Counted from the first letter of the stretch, positions 6,491 to 15,080 are shown. The stretch is DNA of 48,735 nucleotides from Deltaproteobacteria bacterium (GCA_003135135.1 PLDK01000047.1:48755-97489); one strand, 5' to 3'. Program-made: numbers and translations. The notes: generated from the sequence alone by a model not told the origin.

Positions 6491-7537
6491 ATGGGACCAT
6501 TAGACCGCGCGCTGAAAGTCACAATTGTTGCCGCCGCAATCGCGATCGTGCAGGGATGCGCCGCGCAACAACCGTCGCCCTCGAAGCCCGCGCCCGGAGT
6601 CGCCGCCGCCGCTCCGAGCGCGACACCAACGCCCAGCGGCGCTGCGCTGGGCACGCATGCGCCGTACGCAATCACGGCGGGCCTCGACGGCAATCTGTGG
6701 TTCACCGAGTACCAGGGCGACGGGATAGGACGGATCACCCCGTACGGCGCCACCAAACGCTTTGAGATCGATCCCGGCGGATTCGCCGAACGGATCACCG
6801 CGGGCCCCGACGGCGCAGTCTGGTTCACCGATGCGGCCGGCAACCGGATCGGCCGCGTGGCGCCCGACGGAAAAATCGCGTACGTCAAATTGCCCCACTC
6901 AGGCAGCGGACCGGCGGGAATCACCGCGGGGCCCGACGGCAATCTCTGGTTCACCGAGCATTCGGGCAATCGCATCGGGCGGCTCAGCACCATCGGCACT
7001 CTGACCGAGATCGAGCTGCCCAAGGGGACAGGTCCCGCCGAAATAGTCGCCGGCAGCGACGGCAACCTGTGGCTCGCCGAGGATCAGGTCAATCGCATCG
7101 CGCGCGTCACCGTCTCGGGCTCGGTGAAGGAGTTCCAAATCCTGGCTCCCGGCAGCAGCCCTGCGATGATGACGCTCGGCGCCGACGGCAACGTGTGGTT
7201 CACCGAACCGCGGGCCAACAAAATTGGCAGAATCACGCCCGGCGGCTACGTCTCGGAGTTCGCATTGCCCTATCCCGGTGTGCCGCTCGGAATCGCGGCG
7301 GGCGCCGACAAAAATATCTGGGTCACGGTGATTCGTGCGCATCTGATCTATCGCGTGACGCCGCGGGGAGAGTTCACGCCGTTCCCCACGCCTGAAAAGT
7401 CGATGGCGACTTTCATCACGGCCGGTCCCGACGGCAGCCTGTGGTTCACGGAGCCCAATGGCAAGATCGGCCGTCTCACGACCTCGGGAGACGTCAAGGA
7501 ATTTGTCTTCTCCGATCCCTACAGCGAGTCCAAGTGA
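6491..7537 (+). CDS. Vgb-like seven-bladed beta-propeller lipoprotein
   Basis: 348 residues. The N-terminus is a lipoprotein signal with Cys23 in IVQGCAAQ, followed by a Pro/Ala/Ser-rich linker to about residue 55, so the protein is probably anchored at the membrane surface. The rest consists of seven repeats of the form A-G-x-D-G-N-x-W-F-T-E (for example AGPDGNLWFTEH and LGADGNVWFTEP), each followed by a NxIGRI-type strand, giving a seven-bladed propeller. Virginiamycin B lyase and SMP-30-like proteins share this pattern. Streptogramin lyase activity should not be assumed because I could not place its catalytic histidines. It has its own gap upstream and may be monocistronic. Function beyond extracytoplasmic binding or a lyase/lactonase-type role is unknown. 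Confidence 0.8.
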   Translation: MGPLDRALKVTIVAAAIAIVQGCAAQQPSPSKPAPGVAAAAPSATPTPSGAALGTHAPYAITAGLDGNLWFTEYQGDGIGRITPYGATKRFEIDPGGFAERITAGPDGAVWFTDAAGNRIGRVAPDGKIAYVKLPHSGSGPAGITAGPDGNLWFTEHSGNRIGRLSTIGTLTEIELPKGTGPAEIVAGSDGNLWLAEDQVNRIARVTVSGSVKEFQILAPGSSPAMMTLGADGNVWFTEPRANKIGRITPGGYVSEFALPYPGVPLGIAAGADKNIWVTVIRAHLIYRVTPRGEFTPFPTPEKSMATFITAGPDGSLWFTEPNGKIGRLTTSGDVKEFVFSDPYSESK

Positions 7538-7652
7538 GCGCGGTGGCGCGTCTGTTCCGGTCGCCGGGTTTTGCGCTATAAGCGCCCTATACGAACCAAA
7601 ACGCTGGGCGCGTTTGGATTCCGGCATTACGCCGCAAGGGAGATATTGAGCG

Positions 7653-8546
7653 ATGGGCAAGCTCGACGGAAAGGTAGCCGCCATCACCGGCGGCGGTCGC
7701 GGCATCGGCCGCGGCGTTGCGAGGGCATTCGCCGCGCAGGGATGCGCAGTGGTAGTCAACGATCTTGGCGTCACGGTCGCGGGCCAGAAGGAAACTCAAT
7801 CGCCCGCCGACGACGTGGTCAAGGAAATCAAAGCCGCGGGCGGAAAGGCCGTTTCCAATCACATGGATATCGCCACCGTCGAAGGCGGCGAGGGCCTCGT
7901 CAACCAGGCGATCAAGGAATTCGGCAAGCTCGATATCCTGGTCAACGTCGCCGGCATCCTGCGCGACCGCATGATCTTCAACATGTCCGAACAGGAATGG
8001 GACGACGTGATCCGAGTGCACCTCAAGGGGCACTATTGCACGGTCCGTCCCGCGTCGGCGCATATGCGCGAGCGCAAGTACGGCAGGATTATCAACTTCT
8101 CGTCGAACTCGGCGCTCGGCAGTCCCGGCCAACCCAACTACGCCGCCGCCAAGGCGGGGGTTCTGGGCCTGACGTACTCGAGCGCGAACTCGCTGCACAA
8201 GTATGGGATCACGGTAAATGCGATCATGCCGGGAGCGGCGACGCGCATGACCGACACGATTCCCGCGGGCAGGATGCCCGGCGCAACCGGAATCCCGCAG
8301 TCCGAAAACGTCGAGGGCACGCCGCGCGATCCCGCCAACGTCGCGCCGATCGTGGTTTTTCTCGCCAGCGACGATGCCGCGAACGTCACCGGGCAATGCT
8401 TTGGCGCGTCGGGCTTTCGCATCATGCGCTATCGGCACATTGTTCCCGACAAGATTCTGTACAACAACGGCCCGTGGAACATCGACGAGCTGTTCGAGCG
8501 GCTCAAGAACACGCTGCTGGTCGATCTGAGCCAGCCGCGAATGTAG
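7653..8546 (+). CDS. SDR dehydrogenase, hydroxyacyl-CoA (MFE-2)-like
   Basis: 297 residues. SDR landmarks are TGGGRGIGRG (about 12-21), the cofactor-binding VVVNDLGV, NVAGILRD, the Ser in INFSSNSALGS, the Tyr-Lys pair in NYAAAKAG, and NAIMPGAATRM. The segment NDLGVTVAG...PADDVVKEIKAAGGKAV resembles the dehydrogenase domain of peroxisomal multifunctional enzyme type 2, which oxidises 3-hydroxyacyl-CoA. A similar role in lipid or steroid-like breakdown is plausible but inferred. A C-terminal extension of about 40 residues (YNNGPWNIDELFERL onward) goes beyond the minimal SDR and is common in this subgroup. It stands alone, with gagat five bases before the ATG, and converges with the hydrolase. 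Confidence 0.8.
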   Translation: MGKLDGKVAAITGGGRGIGRGVARAFAAQGCAVVVNDLGVTVAGQKETQSPADDVVKEIKAAGGKAVSNHMDIATVEGGEGLVNQAIKEFGKLDILVNVAGILRDRMIFNMSEQEWDDVIRVHLKGHYCTVRPASAHMRERKYGRIINFSSNSALGSPGQPNYAAAKAGVLGLTYSSANSLHKYGITVNAIMPGAATRMTDTIPAGRMPGATGIPQSENVEGTPRDPANVAPIVVFLASDDAANVTGQCFGASGFRIMRYRHIVPDKILYNNGPWNIDELFERLKNTLLVDLSQPRM

Positions 8547-8578
8547 TGGCGAGGGTTCCGCTTTTTATCCGCCCGCCG

Positions 8579-9589
8579 TCAATGCGCCTGCGGCTTGGCG
8601 GCGGGCCGTTCAATGTCAAAACTCGCGTCGAGGAATTTAATGACTCGTGCGGCGTACCCGTTGGGATCTTCGTAGATCGCATCGCCGTGCCCGCCTGACG
8701 GCACCGTCCACATCTGCGCGTTGAAGCCTGCCGCGTCGAGCAGCGCCTTACCGTCGGCAAGCGGCGTGATCTTGTCGTCGCGATCCTGAATGATGAGCAA
8801 TGAGCAACTGCCCAGGTTGCCCGCGTCGGTGACCGGCGAGATTTTGTACAGCGAGCGCCCGAACCATAGCTGCGCTTCCCACATTACCGTGCCGGCGAAC
8901 GCGGGATTGAGTCGTGATATCGACGGGCTGCGCATCAACAGTTGCGCGAGGTTCGCGTAGGAGCCGTCGGCGACGATCGCAGTGAAGACCGGCTGCTCGG
9001 CCTGGGCCATGATCACGCCGGCGGCGCCCTCGGATATTCCCAGCGCGGCGATTTTATCGAAGCCCTTGTCGCTAAGCGTGCGCGCGGTCGCCAGCGCGAA
9101 TTTGCGCTTCAGCATTCCCCAGTTGATTCCATAGCTCGGATTGTTGGCGCTGTAAGTCGCGACCACGGTGTAGCCGGCGCCCAGCAGAAACTTGGCGTAC
9201 GGAATCATAGCCACTTCCGGCGCTCCCGCCGCCGGCACGATCACCACCGCTTCGTTGCGTTTGCCCGGGAAATACCATCCGACCACGCTGACCTGACGGT
9301 GGCGGATACCATCCTCTTCGACCACACCGCAGTCCAATCGCTCCGGCTCGACGCCGAGCGCGGTCCCGATGTCTGTCAGCGAGCCCCGCTTGAACGACGG
9401 GACATGCTGTCCGAAAACGTCCTGCCTGCCCTTGCGGAGAAAGTCCGGGTACATCAACGATCGCGCGACGAAAAGGGCTCCCCCCATCCAGAGAATGATT
9501 GGGACGCCCAGCAGGATTGCGCCGATACCAAAGATGCGCCGCGGCCTGCGCTTGGGCGCCGCTGGCGGAGATGCTGAAGGTTCACCCAT
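8579..9589 (-). CDS. Membrane-anchored alpha/beta hydrolase
   Basis: 336 residues. After a basic, Pro-rich start, one transmembrane helix (about 19-43, IFGIGAILLGVPIILWMGGA) anchors the protein, with the catalytic domain probably outside. The nucleophile elbow is GISEG, the likely acid lies in IQDRDDKITP, and the histidine in SGGHGD, giving a Ser-Asp-His triad in the right order. This points to a serine hydrolase of the peptidase S9/dienelactone hydrolase-like type. The substrate is unknown. A pair of arms at 8571-8578 and 8599-8606 (gcccgccg and cggcgggc) overlaps its 3' end, in the gap towards the convergent SDR gene, and may help to separate the two transcripts. Confidence 0.75.
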   Translation of the reverse strand: MGEPSASPPAAPKRRPRRIFGIGAILLGVPIILWMGGALFVARSLMYPDFLRKGRQDVFGQHVPSFKRGSLTDIGTALGVEPERLDCGVVEEDGIRHRQVSVVGWYFPGKRNEAVVIVPAAGAPEVAMIPYAKFLLGAGYTVVATYSANNPSYGINWGMLKRKFALATARTLSDKGFDKIAALGISEGAAGVIMAQAEQPVFTAIVADGSYANLAQLLMRSPSISRLNPAFAGTVMWEAQLWFGRSLYKISPVTDAGNLGSCSLLIIQDRDDKITPLADGKALLDAAGFNAQMWTVPSGGHGDAIYEDPNGYAARVIKFLDASFDIERPAAKPQAH

Positions 9590-9685
9590 CCGCTATGCTT
9601 GTGCACGATTACGCACCTTGCCGCAAGACGCGCTTGTGAGCGTTTCGTTGGCCACTTATGCTGCCTGACAGGAAAGGCGACGCTC

Positions 9686-10483
9686 ATGGCCGATTGGGAT
9701 CCCGAACTTTACAACCGCTTTCGCCGCTACCGCGCGGAACCCGTCGAGCATATTTTGTCGCGCCTGCAACTCGCCGACAACGAACTGATCATCGATCTCG
9801 GCTGTGGCTCCGGCGAGAACACGCTCGAACTGGCACGGCGCAGCCTGCGTGGATCGGCGCTCGGCGTCGACGGCTCACCCGCGATGATCGAGGCGGCTCG
9901 CAAGCTGCTCGCCGGCGAGCCCGCCGGGCTCAAAGCGCGCGTCTGGTTCGAGTTGCTCAACGTTCCAGAGTTTCGCGCCGACCGCGCATACACGCTGATT
10001 TTCTCGAACGCCACTTTTCATTGGATTCCCGATAAGTTGGCGCTGTTCGCAGCGTGCTTCGACGCGCTGCGCCCGGGCGGAACGATCGTGGTGCAGATGC
10101 CTGCCAACGAGACCGAGACCGCGAAGATGGAGATCGGGCGGCTGGCGCGGCAGGCGCCATGGAACACGATGCTGGGCGGACGCGAACATGCGTTTCGCGA
10201 AGAGCCGCCCGAGTTTTACGCCGCGATGCTGGTGCGGCTCGGTTACGATCGTATCGACTGCTATCACCTGACGTTTCACCATCCGATGGATCGGCCCGCC
10301 GACGTCGTTCAATGGTACCGCTCGACCGGCCTGCGGCCTTTCCTCGATGCGCTCCCGGAAGATCGTCACGACGAATTTCTCGGCCAGTTGACGGCGCGGC
10401 TCAACTCGGCTTACGGCACTTCCGGGCCGATGACGTTCGACTTCAAGCGGCTGTTTATCCGGGGCCGCCGGCCTGGAACTTAA
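9686..10483 (+). CDS. tam: Trans-aconitate 2-methyltransferase
   Basis: 265 residues from the ATG at 9686, which has aggaaagg upstream; the longer open frame starting at 9599 is not supported by family length. This SAM-dependent enzyme monomethylates trans-aconitate, a spontaneous by-product that inhibits aconitase. The N-terminal signature DWDPELYNRFRRYRAEPV is characteristic of Tam. Motif I for SAM is IIDLGCGSGENT (about 36-47), followed by the acidic LGVDGSPAM and SNATFHWIPD. One base separates its stop from the next start, so it forms an operon with the isoaspartyl peptidase and glycosyltransferase. The metabolic logic of that grouping is not obvious, and housekeeping damage control is a possible theme with the isoaspartyl peptidase. 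Confidence 0.88.
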   Translation: MADWDPELYNRFRRYRAEPVEHILSRLQLADNELIIDLGCGSGENTLELARRSLRGSALGVDGSPAMIEAARKLLAGEPAGLKARVWFELLNVPEFRADRAYTLIFSNATFHWIPDKLALFAACFDALRPGGTIVVQMPANETETAKMEIGRLARQAPWNTMLGGREHAFREEPPEFYAAMLVRLGYDRIDCYHLTFHHPMDRPADVVQWYRSTGLRPFLDALPEDRHDEFLGQLTARLNSAYGTSGPMTFDFKRLFIRGRRPGT

Positions 10484-10484
10484 G

Positions 10485-11516
10485 ATGGCTCGCGCGCGCA
10501 ATCGTTCCGCACTCGTCGCGCACGGCGGCGCCGGTTCCGCCGGTCCTGGTGCGGAGCGCGCCGAGCGACGTCGCGCGATGATGGCTGCGATGCGCCTGGG
10601 CGCGGGAATTCTTCGCGCCAACGGCAGCGCGCTCGAGGCGGTGGTCGCGACCGTCGCGGCGCTGGAGGATCATCCGCTCTTCAATGCCGGCTACGGCTCG
10701 TTGCTCAACTCCGAGGGCAACGTCGAAATGGACGCATCCGTGATGTTTGCCGAGCCGGTCGTTGCTGCGCCCACGCTCAGACCTGCCTCACGAGGCAAAC
10801 GCGCAGGCCATGCCGACCATTCCAATGCAGCCGAATACAGTGTCTCAGCCGGCGCGGTTGCCGCGATCAGCCGCGTGCGAAACCCGATCATGCTCGCGCG
10901 CGCGGTGATGGAACATTCGCCGCACATCCTGATGGCGGGCGCCGGCGCGGAAAACTTCGCACGCAAGTCCGGCATCCGGCTCGTGCGGCCCGAGGAAATG
11001 GTTACAGAGCGCGCACGCGAACGATGGCGCGCGCGAAAGCAGCAGAGCGGGATGCTCGCGGCGCAGCGCGCCGCGCGCGCCGCGATGGGACACGGCACGG
11101 TCGGCGCCGTCGCCGTCGATGATCGCGGCGCGATCGCGGCTGCGACCTCGACCGGCGGAGTGCCGGGCAAACTGTTTGGACGCGTCGGCGATTCCGCGCT
11201 GATTGGCGCCGGCACTTTCGCCCACGCATTCGGAGCTGCGTCGGCCACCGGGCAGGGCGAGGCGATCATCCTGACCGCGCTCTGCCGAGAGGCGGTGTTG
11301 GCGCTCGCGGATGGCTCGCCGAAGGCCGTCGCTCGCGAGGTGATCCTCGAAATGATCGACGCGACCGGTGCGGAGGCCGGAATAATATTGATCGACGGCC
11401 GCGGCAGAATCGGTTACGCCCACAACTCCGCCTCGATGCAGGTGGCGAGATACGACTGCGCGGGCGGGCTGCGCCATCTGTGGCTTAAGCCGATCGCGAC
11501 GGCCCGCCGTCCGTGA
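10485..11516 (+). CDS. Isoaspartyl peptidase / type 2 L-asparaginase
   Basis: 343 residues of the Ntn-hydrolase asparaginase_2 family, which self-cleaves to alpha and beta chains. It removes isoaspartyl residues from peptides or hydrolyses asparagine. The N-terminal VAHGGAGS, the FNAGYGSLLNSEGNVEMDAS block and the autocleavage site GHGTVGAVAVD (nucleophile Thr205) are all present, as is GRVGDSALIGAGT further on. Between the EMDAS strand and the following AGAVAAI there are about 25 extra, low-complexity residues (roughly 93-120, rich in Arg, Ala and His), longer than the usual short link here. It starts one base after tam and ends in a GTGA overlap with the glycosyltransferase, indicating a translationally coupled operon. 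Confidence 0.88.
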   Translation: MARARNRSALVAHGGAGSAGPGAERAERRRAMMAAMRLGAGILRANGSALEAVVATVAALEDHPLFNAGYGSLLNSEGNVEMDASVMFAEPVVAAPTLRPASRGKRAGHADHSNAAEYSVSAGAVAAISRVRNPIMLARAVMEHSPHILMAGAGAENFARKSGIRLVRPEEMVTERARERWRARKQQSGMLAAQRAARAAMGHGTVGAVAVDDRGAIAAATSTGGVPGKLFGRVGDSALIGAGTFAHAFGAASATGQGEAIILTALCREAVLALADGSPKAVAREVILEMIDATGAEAGIILIDGRGRIGYAHNSASMQVARYDCAGGLRHLWLKPIATARRP

Positions 11517-13264
11517 CCATCGAGCGTCCAGATACTCCCGTGCATCCGAGCCGCGCCGCGGTCCTGCAACCCACAACGCTTGCGATTGCCTCGTTGTTCG
11601 CCTTCATCGTTCTCGTACAAGGAATCAGCGCGCCGTTTCAGAAGGACGCGGAGCCGCAATCGGCCCAGTGGATTCAGAGCATCGTGCGCGACGGGCATTG
11701 GCTGATACCGAGCGACGCGTACGGCTATACCGATCGCAAACCCCCGCTCTTCTATTGGCTTTCAGCGCTCGTCGCCGATGCCACCGGCGCCACCGTCGAC
11801 GAGGTTCGCGCGCGGGCAGTGTCTGTCGTGGCAGGCACCGCGCTCGCGACCGCAGTGCTCGCCTGGACGGCAGCCAACGTCGGCGCATCCGAAGGATGGC
11901 TCGCGTTTCTGTTCATGCTCGGCACCTACGGGTTCGCATCGCGCTCGACCGAAGCGCTAACCGACATGCTGCTCACGTTTCTTTTGTTTACAGCGTATTG
12001 CACGATCGCAACTTTAGTTGACAACTCGGAGCCTCAAGCGCGAGCCGCGCCGCGCCGGCCGATGCAGGCCGGCGTGATCCTCGGGCTGGCAGTGCTCGCC
12101 AAGGGTCCGATTGCAATCGTGCTGTGCGCGCTCGCCGCGTCGATCTATCTGCTGATCGAGCGCCGCAATCCCCTCGCGCTGCTGCGTCAGCGATGGCCCT
12201 GGCAGGTCGTCGCGATTGCGGTCGCTGTCGGCGCGGTCTGGTACGTGCCGGCCGCGATTGCCGGCGGGAATAAAATCCTCAGGATCGTCTTCGCGGAGAA
12301 TTTCGGGCATTTCATGCCGGCCAAGCTCGGCGGGACGGGCGAGAGTTACCGGCCCTTCTATTTTATCGCCGCGCGCCTGCTGGGCGGCGCTTTTCCGATG
12401 ACGCTCCTGATCGTGCCGGCCGCGCTCGCCTTCTACACCGGCGAGATTTCGGCGGGGAAGCGGCGCGCGGTGATCTACCAGATCAGCATATCGCTCGCGG
12501 TGTTGCTATTTTTCTCGATTGCGAGCGTCAAGCGCGACGACTACATCCTGCCCGCGCTCCCGGGGATTGCGATCCTGTGCGCGTCGGTGTTCACGCTGGA
12601 CGTACGCGGCGCCGTGGCGAAGTTGCGTGACGTGCTCGTCGCGGCATTCGTGCTGGGTCCAATTCTCGTGTCTGTTTTCCTAATTCTCTTCCCCGGCCTT
12701 GTTCCGCACTTCAACCTCCAATCGAGCGACGCGGCTTACTACTCGGTCTTCCAGACCATGGGTAAATTTCTTTTCGAATTGGGCATTGCATGGCTGATCG
12801 GAGTTGGCGTCGTGATATTCGCGATAACCCGCCGCCGCGCGATTGTAGTCGGCGTTGCATTTGGCTTCCTCGCGCTTTGCTTGAGCCTGTTCTGGACTGC
12901 GGGGTTGCGACCCGGCCTTGCCGCTATCCGCAGCGTGAAGAGTTTCATTCCGATCGTAGCGGATCACGTCAGAGGAGATCAGTTGTGCATCCCAGGCGGC
13001 ATCAACTATGAGCTGTCGTACTACTACGGCGCTGCGGTGCCTGACCTTAGCCATCCTCAATGCGCAAATGGCGCTGCGGGCAAGCCGGTTTATTTGATTG
13101 CGACGCCGCGCGAGATGGACGCGATGACGCCCGAGTATCGGACGCGGCTCAAGCTCATCGCGAAGTCCAATCTGATCGGTGGCGGCGGGCCGCCGACGCT
13201 GTATGAAATTTTGACAAGCGGCGCGAACGGGGGTTTGAAAGGCGCCGACGGAGCGACTAAATAG
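11513..13264 (+). CDS. GT39/ArnT-like polyprenyl-phosphate-dependent glycosyltransferase
   Basis: 583 residues starting at a GTG that overlaps the previous stop (GTGA). It is an integral membrane protein with about ten or more hydrophobic segments. The first large external loop carries the family's acidic pair in FQKDAEPQSAQW and the downstream YTDRKPPLFYWLSAL, both typical of PMT_2/ArnT enzymes that move a sugar from a polyprenyl phosphate to lipid A, protein or other acceptors outside the membrane. The C-terminal 90 residues after the last helix look like a small soluble domain. Donor and acceptor are not determinable, though the DprE1/DprE2 pair at 41963-44114 would provide a polyprenyl-pentose. 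It probably forms an operon with the small membrane protein that follows. Confidence 0.82.
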   Translation: MTIERPDTPVHPSRAAVLQPTTLAIASLFAFIVLVQGISAPFQKDAEPQSAQWIQSIVRDGHWLIPSDAYGYTDRKPPLFYWLSALVADATGATVDEVRARAVSVVAGTALATAVLAWTAANVGASEGWLAFLFMLGTYGFASRSTEALTDMLLTFLLFTAYCTIATLVDNSEPQARAAPRRPMQAGVILGLAVLAKGPIAIVLCALAASIYLLIERRNPLALLRQRWPWQVVAIAVAVGAVWYVPAAIAGGNKILRIVFAENFGHFMPAKLGGTGESYRPFYFIAARLLGGAFPMTLLIVPAALAFYTGEISAGKRRAVIYQISISLAVLLFFSIASVKRDDYILPALPGIAILCASVFTLDVRGAVAKLRDVLVAAFVLGPILVSVFLILFPGLVPHFNLQSSDAAYYSVFQTMGKFLFELGIAWLIGVGVVIFAITRRRAIVVGVAFGFLALCLSLFWTAGLRPGLAAIRSVKSFIPIVADHVRGDQLCIPGGINYELSYYYGAAVPDLSHPQCANGAAGKPVYLIATPREMDAMTPEYRTRLKLIAKSNLIGGGGPPTLYEILTSGANGGLKGADGATK

Positions 13265-13271
13265 AGAACCG

Positions 13272-13547
13272 ATGGCTGGCCGCGTCGAACATGCTGAACA
13301 TGTGATGAGTGCGCTGATGCGCTTCGTCGTCTCGCTCATCATCCCGCTGTGGGCGCTCGCGATGCTCGCGCTCGGCGTCGAGTACCACTCGCTTTGGTGG
13401 ATCGGATGCGGGCTGGTGGTCGGCGCAATTGGACTTGTCCTGCTGGTCGGCAATCCGTTGGCGGGACGGGCGCTGGACGTGCGCGAAAGTTGGCGGCCCT
13501 TGTCGCCGCCCAAGCCCGGCGCCGGCGAAAGCAAAAGTCCCACCTGA
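13272..13547 (+). CDS. Small two-helix membrane protein
   Basis: 91 residues. Two hydrophobic segments are clear, about 16-35 (FVVSLIIPLWALAMLALGV) and 41-60 (WWIGCGLVVGAIGLVLLVGN), followed by a Pro/Ser-rich hydrophilic tail. I do not recognise the family. It starts seven bases after the glycosyltransferase stop and is presumably co-transcribed. It could be an accessory subunit of that enzyme, but this rests only on position. Confidence 0.6.
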   Translation: MAGRVEHAEHVMSALMRFVVSLIIPLWALAMLALGVEYHSLWWIGCGLVVGAIGLVLLVGNPLAGRALDVRESWRPLSPPKPGAGESKSPT

Positions 13548-13615
13548 CAGACGGCGAAAGCCGCGCCACCGGCTGATTTGCGGGCCGTCGGCGGGCAGGA
13601 TATTCTTTAGTTCCG

Positions 13616-13954
13616 ATGCCTATTTTCGAGTACGAATGCTCGCGATGCGGGCTCGTCAGCTCGCACGTGATAATGGGTTCATCGCGCCGCCGCGAGCGGC
13701 GCGCCTGTCCCGAGTGCGGGTCGGTGCGGCTGCGGCGCGTGATGTCGTCGTTCGCGGTGGTCGAGAGCGAGTCGTCACGGATTGCGAGTTTCGACGCGTC
13801 GAAGCCGCGCGACGATTCGTTCTATCGCGACTCGCGCAACGTTGGGCTGTGGGCGAAGAAGCGGGCCAAGGAGATGGGCGTCGATCTCGGATCGAAATTC
13901 GAGGCTACGGTCGAGAAAGCACGCAGCGGCAAGCTGATCAAAGAGATGATCTAA
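13616..13954 (+). CDS. FmdB-type zinc-ribbon protein
   Basis: 112 residues. The N-terminus MPIFEYECSRCG is the hallmark of the FmdB/CxxC_CXXC_SSSS family. Zinc is bound by Cys8, Cys11, Cys31 and Cys34 (ACPECGS). The remaining 75 residues are charged and probably largely helical (WAKKRAKEMGVDLG...KLIKEMI). Family members are small putative regulators of unproven function. It is the first of three consecutive zinc-ribbon genes, and the gap of 25 bases to the next suggests co-transcription. Confidence 0.82.
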   Translation: MPIFEYECSRCGLVSSHVIMGSSRRRERRACPECGSVRLRRVMSSFAVVESESSRIASFDASKPRDDSFYRDSRNVGLWAKKRAKEMGVDLGSKFEATVEKARSGKLIKEMI

Positions 13955-13979
13955 GGGCGCCCGATGAAGAGGCGGGACT

Positions 13980-14240
13980 ATGACGGGTGATAGCAAGGAC
14001 CGGCTGGGCAGCAAGCTGCACGATGTGGAGGCGGCGCGCGAAGATCAGTGGGCGCGACAGCGTGATACCGACCTGCTCGAGAGGATACGCGAGCGCATGA
14101 GCCATACAGCTTGTCCGCATTGCAAGCAGTTTTTGGTGGCGAAAACCGAGGCCGGAGTACCAATGCACGTGTGCCCGGCAGGGCACGGCGCGTGGCTCGA
14201 CGCGGCGGCATTGAAGGCGTTGCTGAAGGAGCACAAATAG
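13980..14240 (+). CDS. Single TFIIB-type zinc-ribbon protein
   Basis: 86 residues. An N-terminal charged helix (KDRLGSKLHDVEAAREDQWA) precedes one zinc ribbon: ACPHCKQFLVAKT, then VPMHVCPAGHGAWLDAAAL. The ribbon follows the C-x2-C...C-P-x-x-H-G-x-W-L-D pattern of the zf-TFIIB-like (Pfam) group. Shine-Dalgarno gaggcggg lies just upstream. The following gene (14322-14864) has the same N-terminal helix and two such ribbons, so the pair arose by duplication. The function of bacterial proteins with this domain is unknown; nucleic-acid or protein binding is a guess. Confidence 0.78.
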   Translation: MTGDSKDRLGSKLHDVEAAREDQWARQRDTDLLERIRERMSHTACPHCKQFLVAKTEAGVPMHVCPAGHGAWLDAAALKALLKEHK

Positions 14241-14321
14241 CGGTCGCTTGGCAGCGCGATCGACCGGACTGCGGTCCGATGATCAATCAACGCCGGTAGA
14301 ACTCCTGCGGGAGGAAGAAAC

Positions 14322-14864
14322 ATGAGCGACGAAAAAGACCGTCTCGGCGACACACTCCATCAATCTGAGATGGCTCGCGAGAATCAATGGGCCCGCCAGC
14401 ACGACGCGGAAATAATCGAAAAGCTGCGCCTGAAGTACGCCAAGGCGATCAAATGCCCGCAATGCGGCGAAAGACTCGAGGCCCGGGTGGCAATCGGCGT
14501 GGGCGAAATGGTTTGTCCAAAGCATCACGGCGCGTGGGCTGACCGGGAGGCGCTAGATCAGCTGGGCGCGCGCCTGGAGAACGCGGGGGCCATTCACCAC
14601 GATTCCCTGGGCGAAAAGGTTTTCGTCGGGCTCGGAGAGATCGTCGAAGACATGCGTCACAGGCATCCCACAGAGATCGATTGTCCCGATTGCGGCGCGA
14701 GGCTTGGCGCCAGAGCGGCGATCAAGCCGGGCGAAATGGGGCTGGCTGCGATGGCCTGTCCGAACCACCACGGCTCGTGGATTGATCAGGACATGCTTCG
14801 CGAAATCCGTAAATGCCTGGATGCGGCCACAGGTACGCACAGCGGCGGCGAGACTCGGAAGTAA
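14322..14864 (+). CDS. Double TFIIB-type zinc-ribbon protein, paralogue of its neighbour
   Basis: 180 residues. The start KDRLGDTLHQSEMARENQWA aligns directly with the neighbouring 86-residue protein. Ribbon one is KCPQCGERLEARV to VCPKHHGAWADREAL; ribbon two, about 85 residues later, is DCPDCGARLGARA to ACPNHHGSWIDQDML. Both keep the C-x2-C and C-P-x-H-H-G-(A/S)-W pattern, with His-His where the single-ribbon protein has Gly-His. The ATG has gggaggaa upstream. An intragenic duplication on top of a gene duplication is the simplest history. It is the last gene before the nuo operon and is separated from it by 216 bases. Confidence 0.78.
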   Translation: MSDEKDRLGDTLHQSEMARENQWARQHDAEIIEKLRLKYAKAIKCPQCGERLEARVAIGVGEMVCPKHHGAWADREALDQLGARLENAGAIHHDSLGEKVFVGLGEIVEDMRHRHPTEIDCPDCGARLGARAAIKPGEMGLAAMACPNHHGSWIDQDMLREIRKCLDAATGTHSGGETRK

Positions 14865-14975
14865 CTCGCAATCGATCCGGTTGCGTCGCCGAAATAGTTA
14901 GACTCAGCAGGGCAACGACGGGAAGATAGTGGAAAACCCGGACAAATAGACAAGTCCCGAGGGTGAGGGACGCAA

Positions 14976-15061
14976 TGATTCGAATCAATTAAGAATTTCT
15001 TAAGCGAAATCGGTCGCTGGTGAAGCCGTTCTTCTTGACAGCCTAGCCCAGTCCAAATAAT
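14976..15061 (+). promoter_or_regulatory. Putative nuo promoter with two palindromes
   Basis: TTGACA (15035-15040) and AATAAT (15056-15061) are separated by 15 bases, placing a start point just before nuoA. Upstream lie two perfect palindromes, tgattcgaatca (14976-14987) and ttaagaa-t-ttcttaa (14989-15003), candidates for operators or a weak terminator for the zinc-ribbon gene. The nuoA ATG at 15081 has no visible Shine-Dalgarno, so its leader would be short. Positions are read from sequence; function is inferred. Confidence 0.45.
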
Positions 15062-15080
15062 GAAGACTCAGTAACTTAAA

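Noticed and set aside
6491-7537. Streptogramin (virginiamycin B) lyase resistance gene
   Set aside because: Only the propeller repeat is shared; the lyase's catalytic histidines could not be located, so resistance is not claimed.
8571-8606. Intrinsic terminator between the SDR and alpha/beta-hydrolase genes
   Set aside because: Good arms exist but the right arm is within the hydrolase coding end and no T-run follows on either strand.
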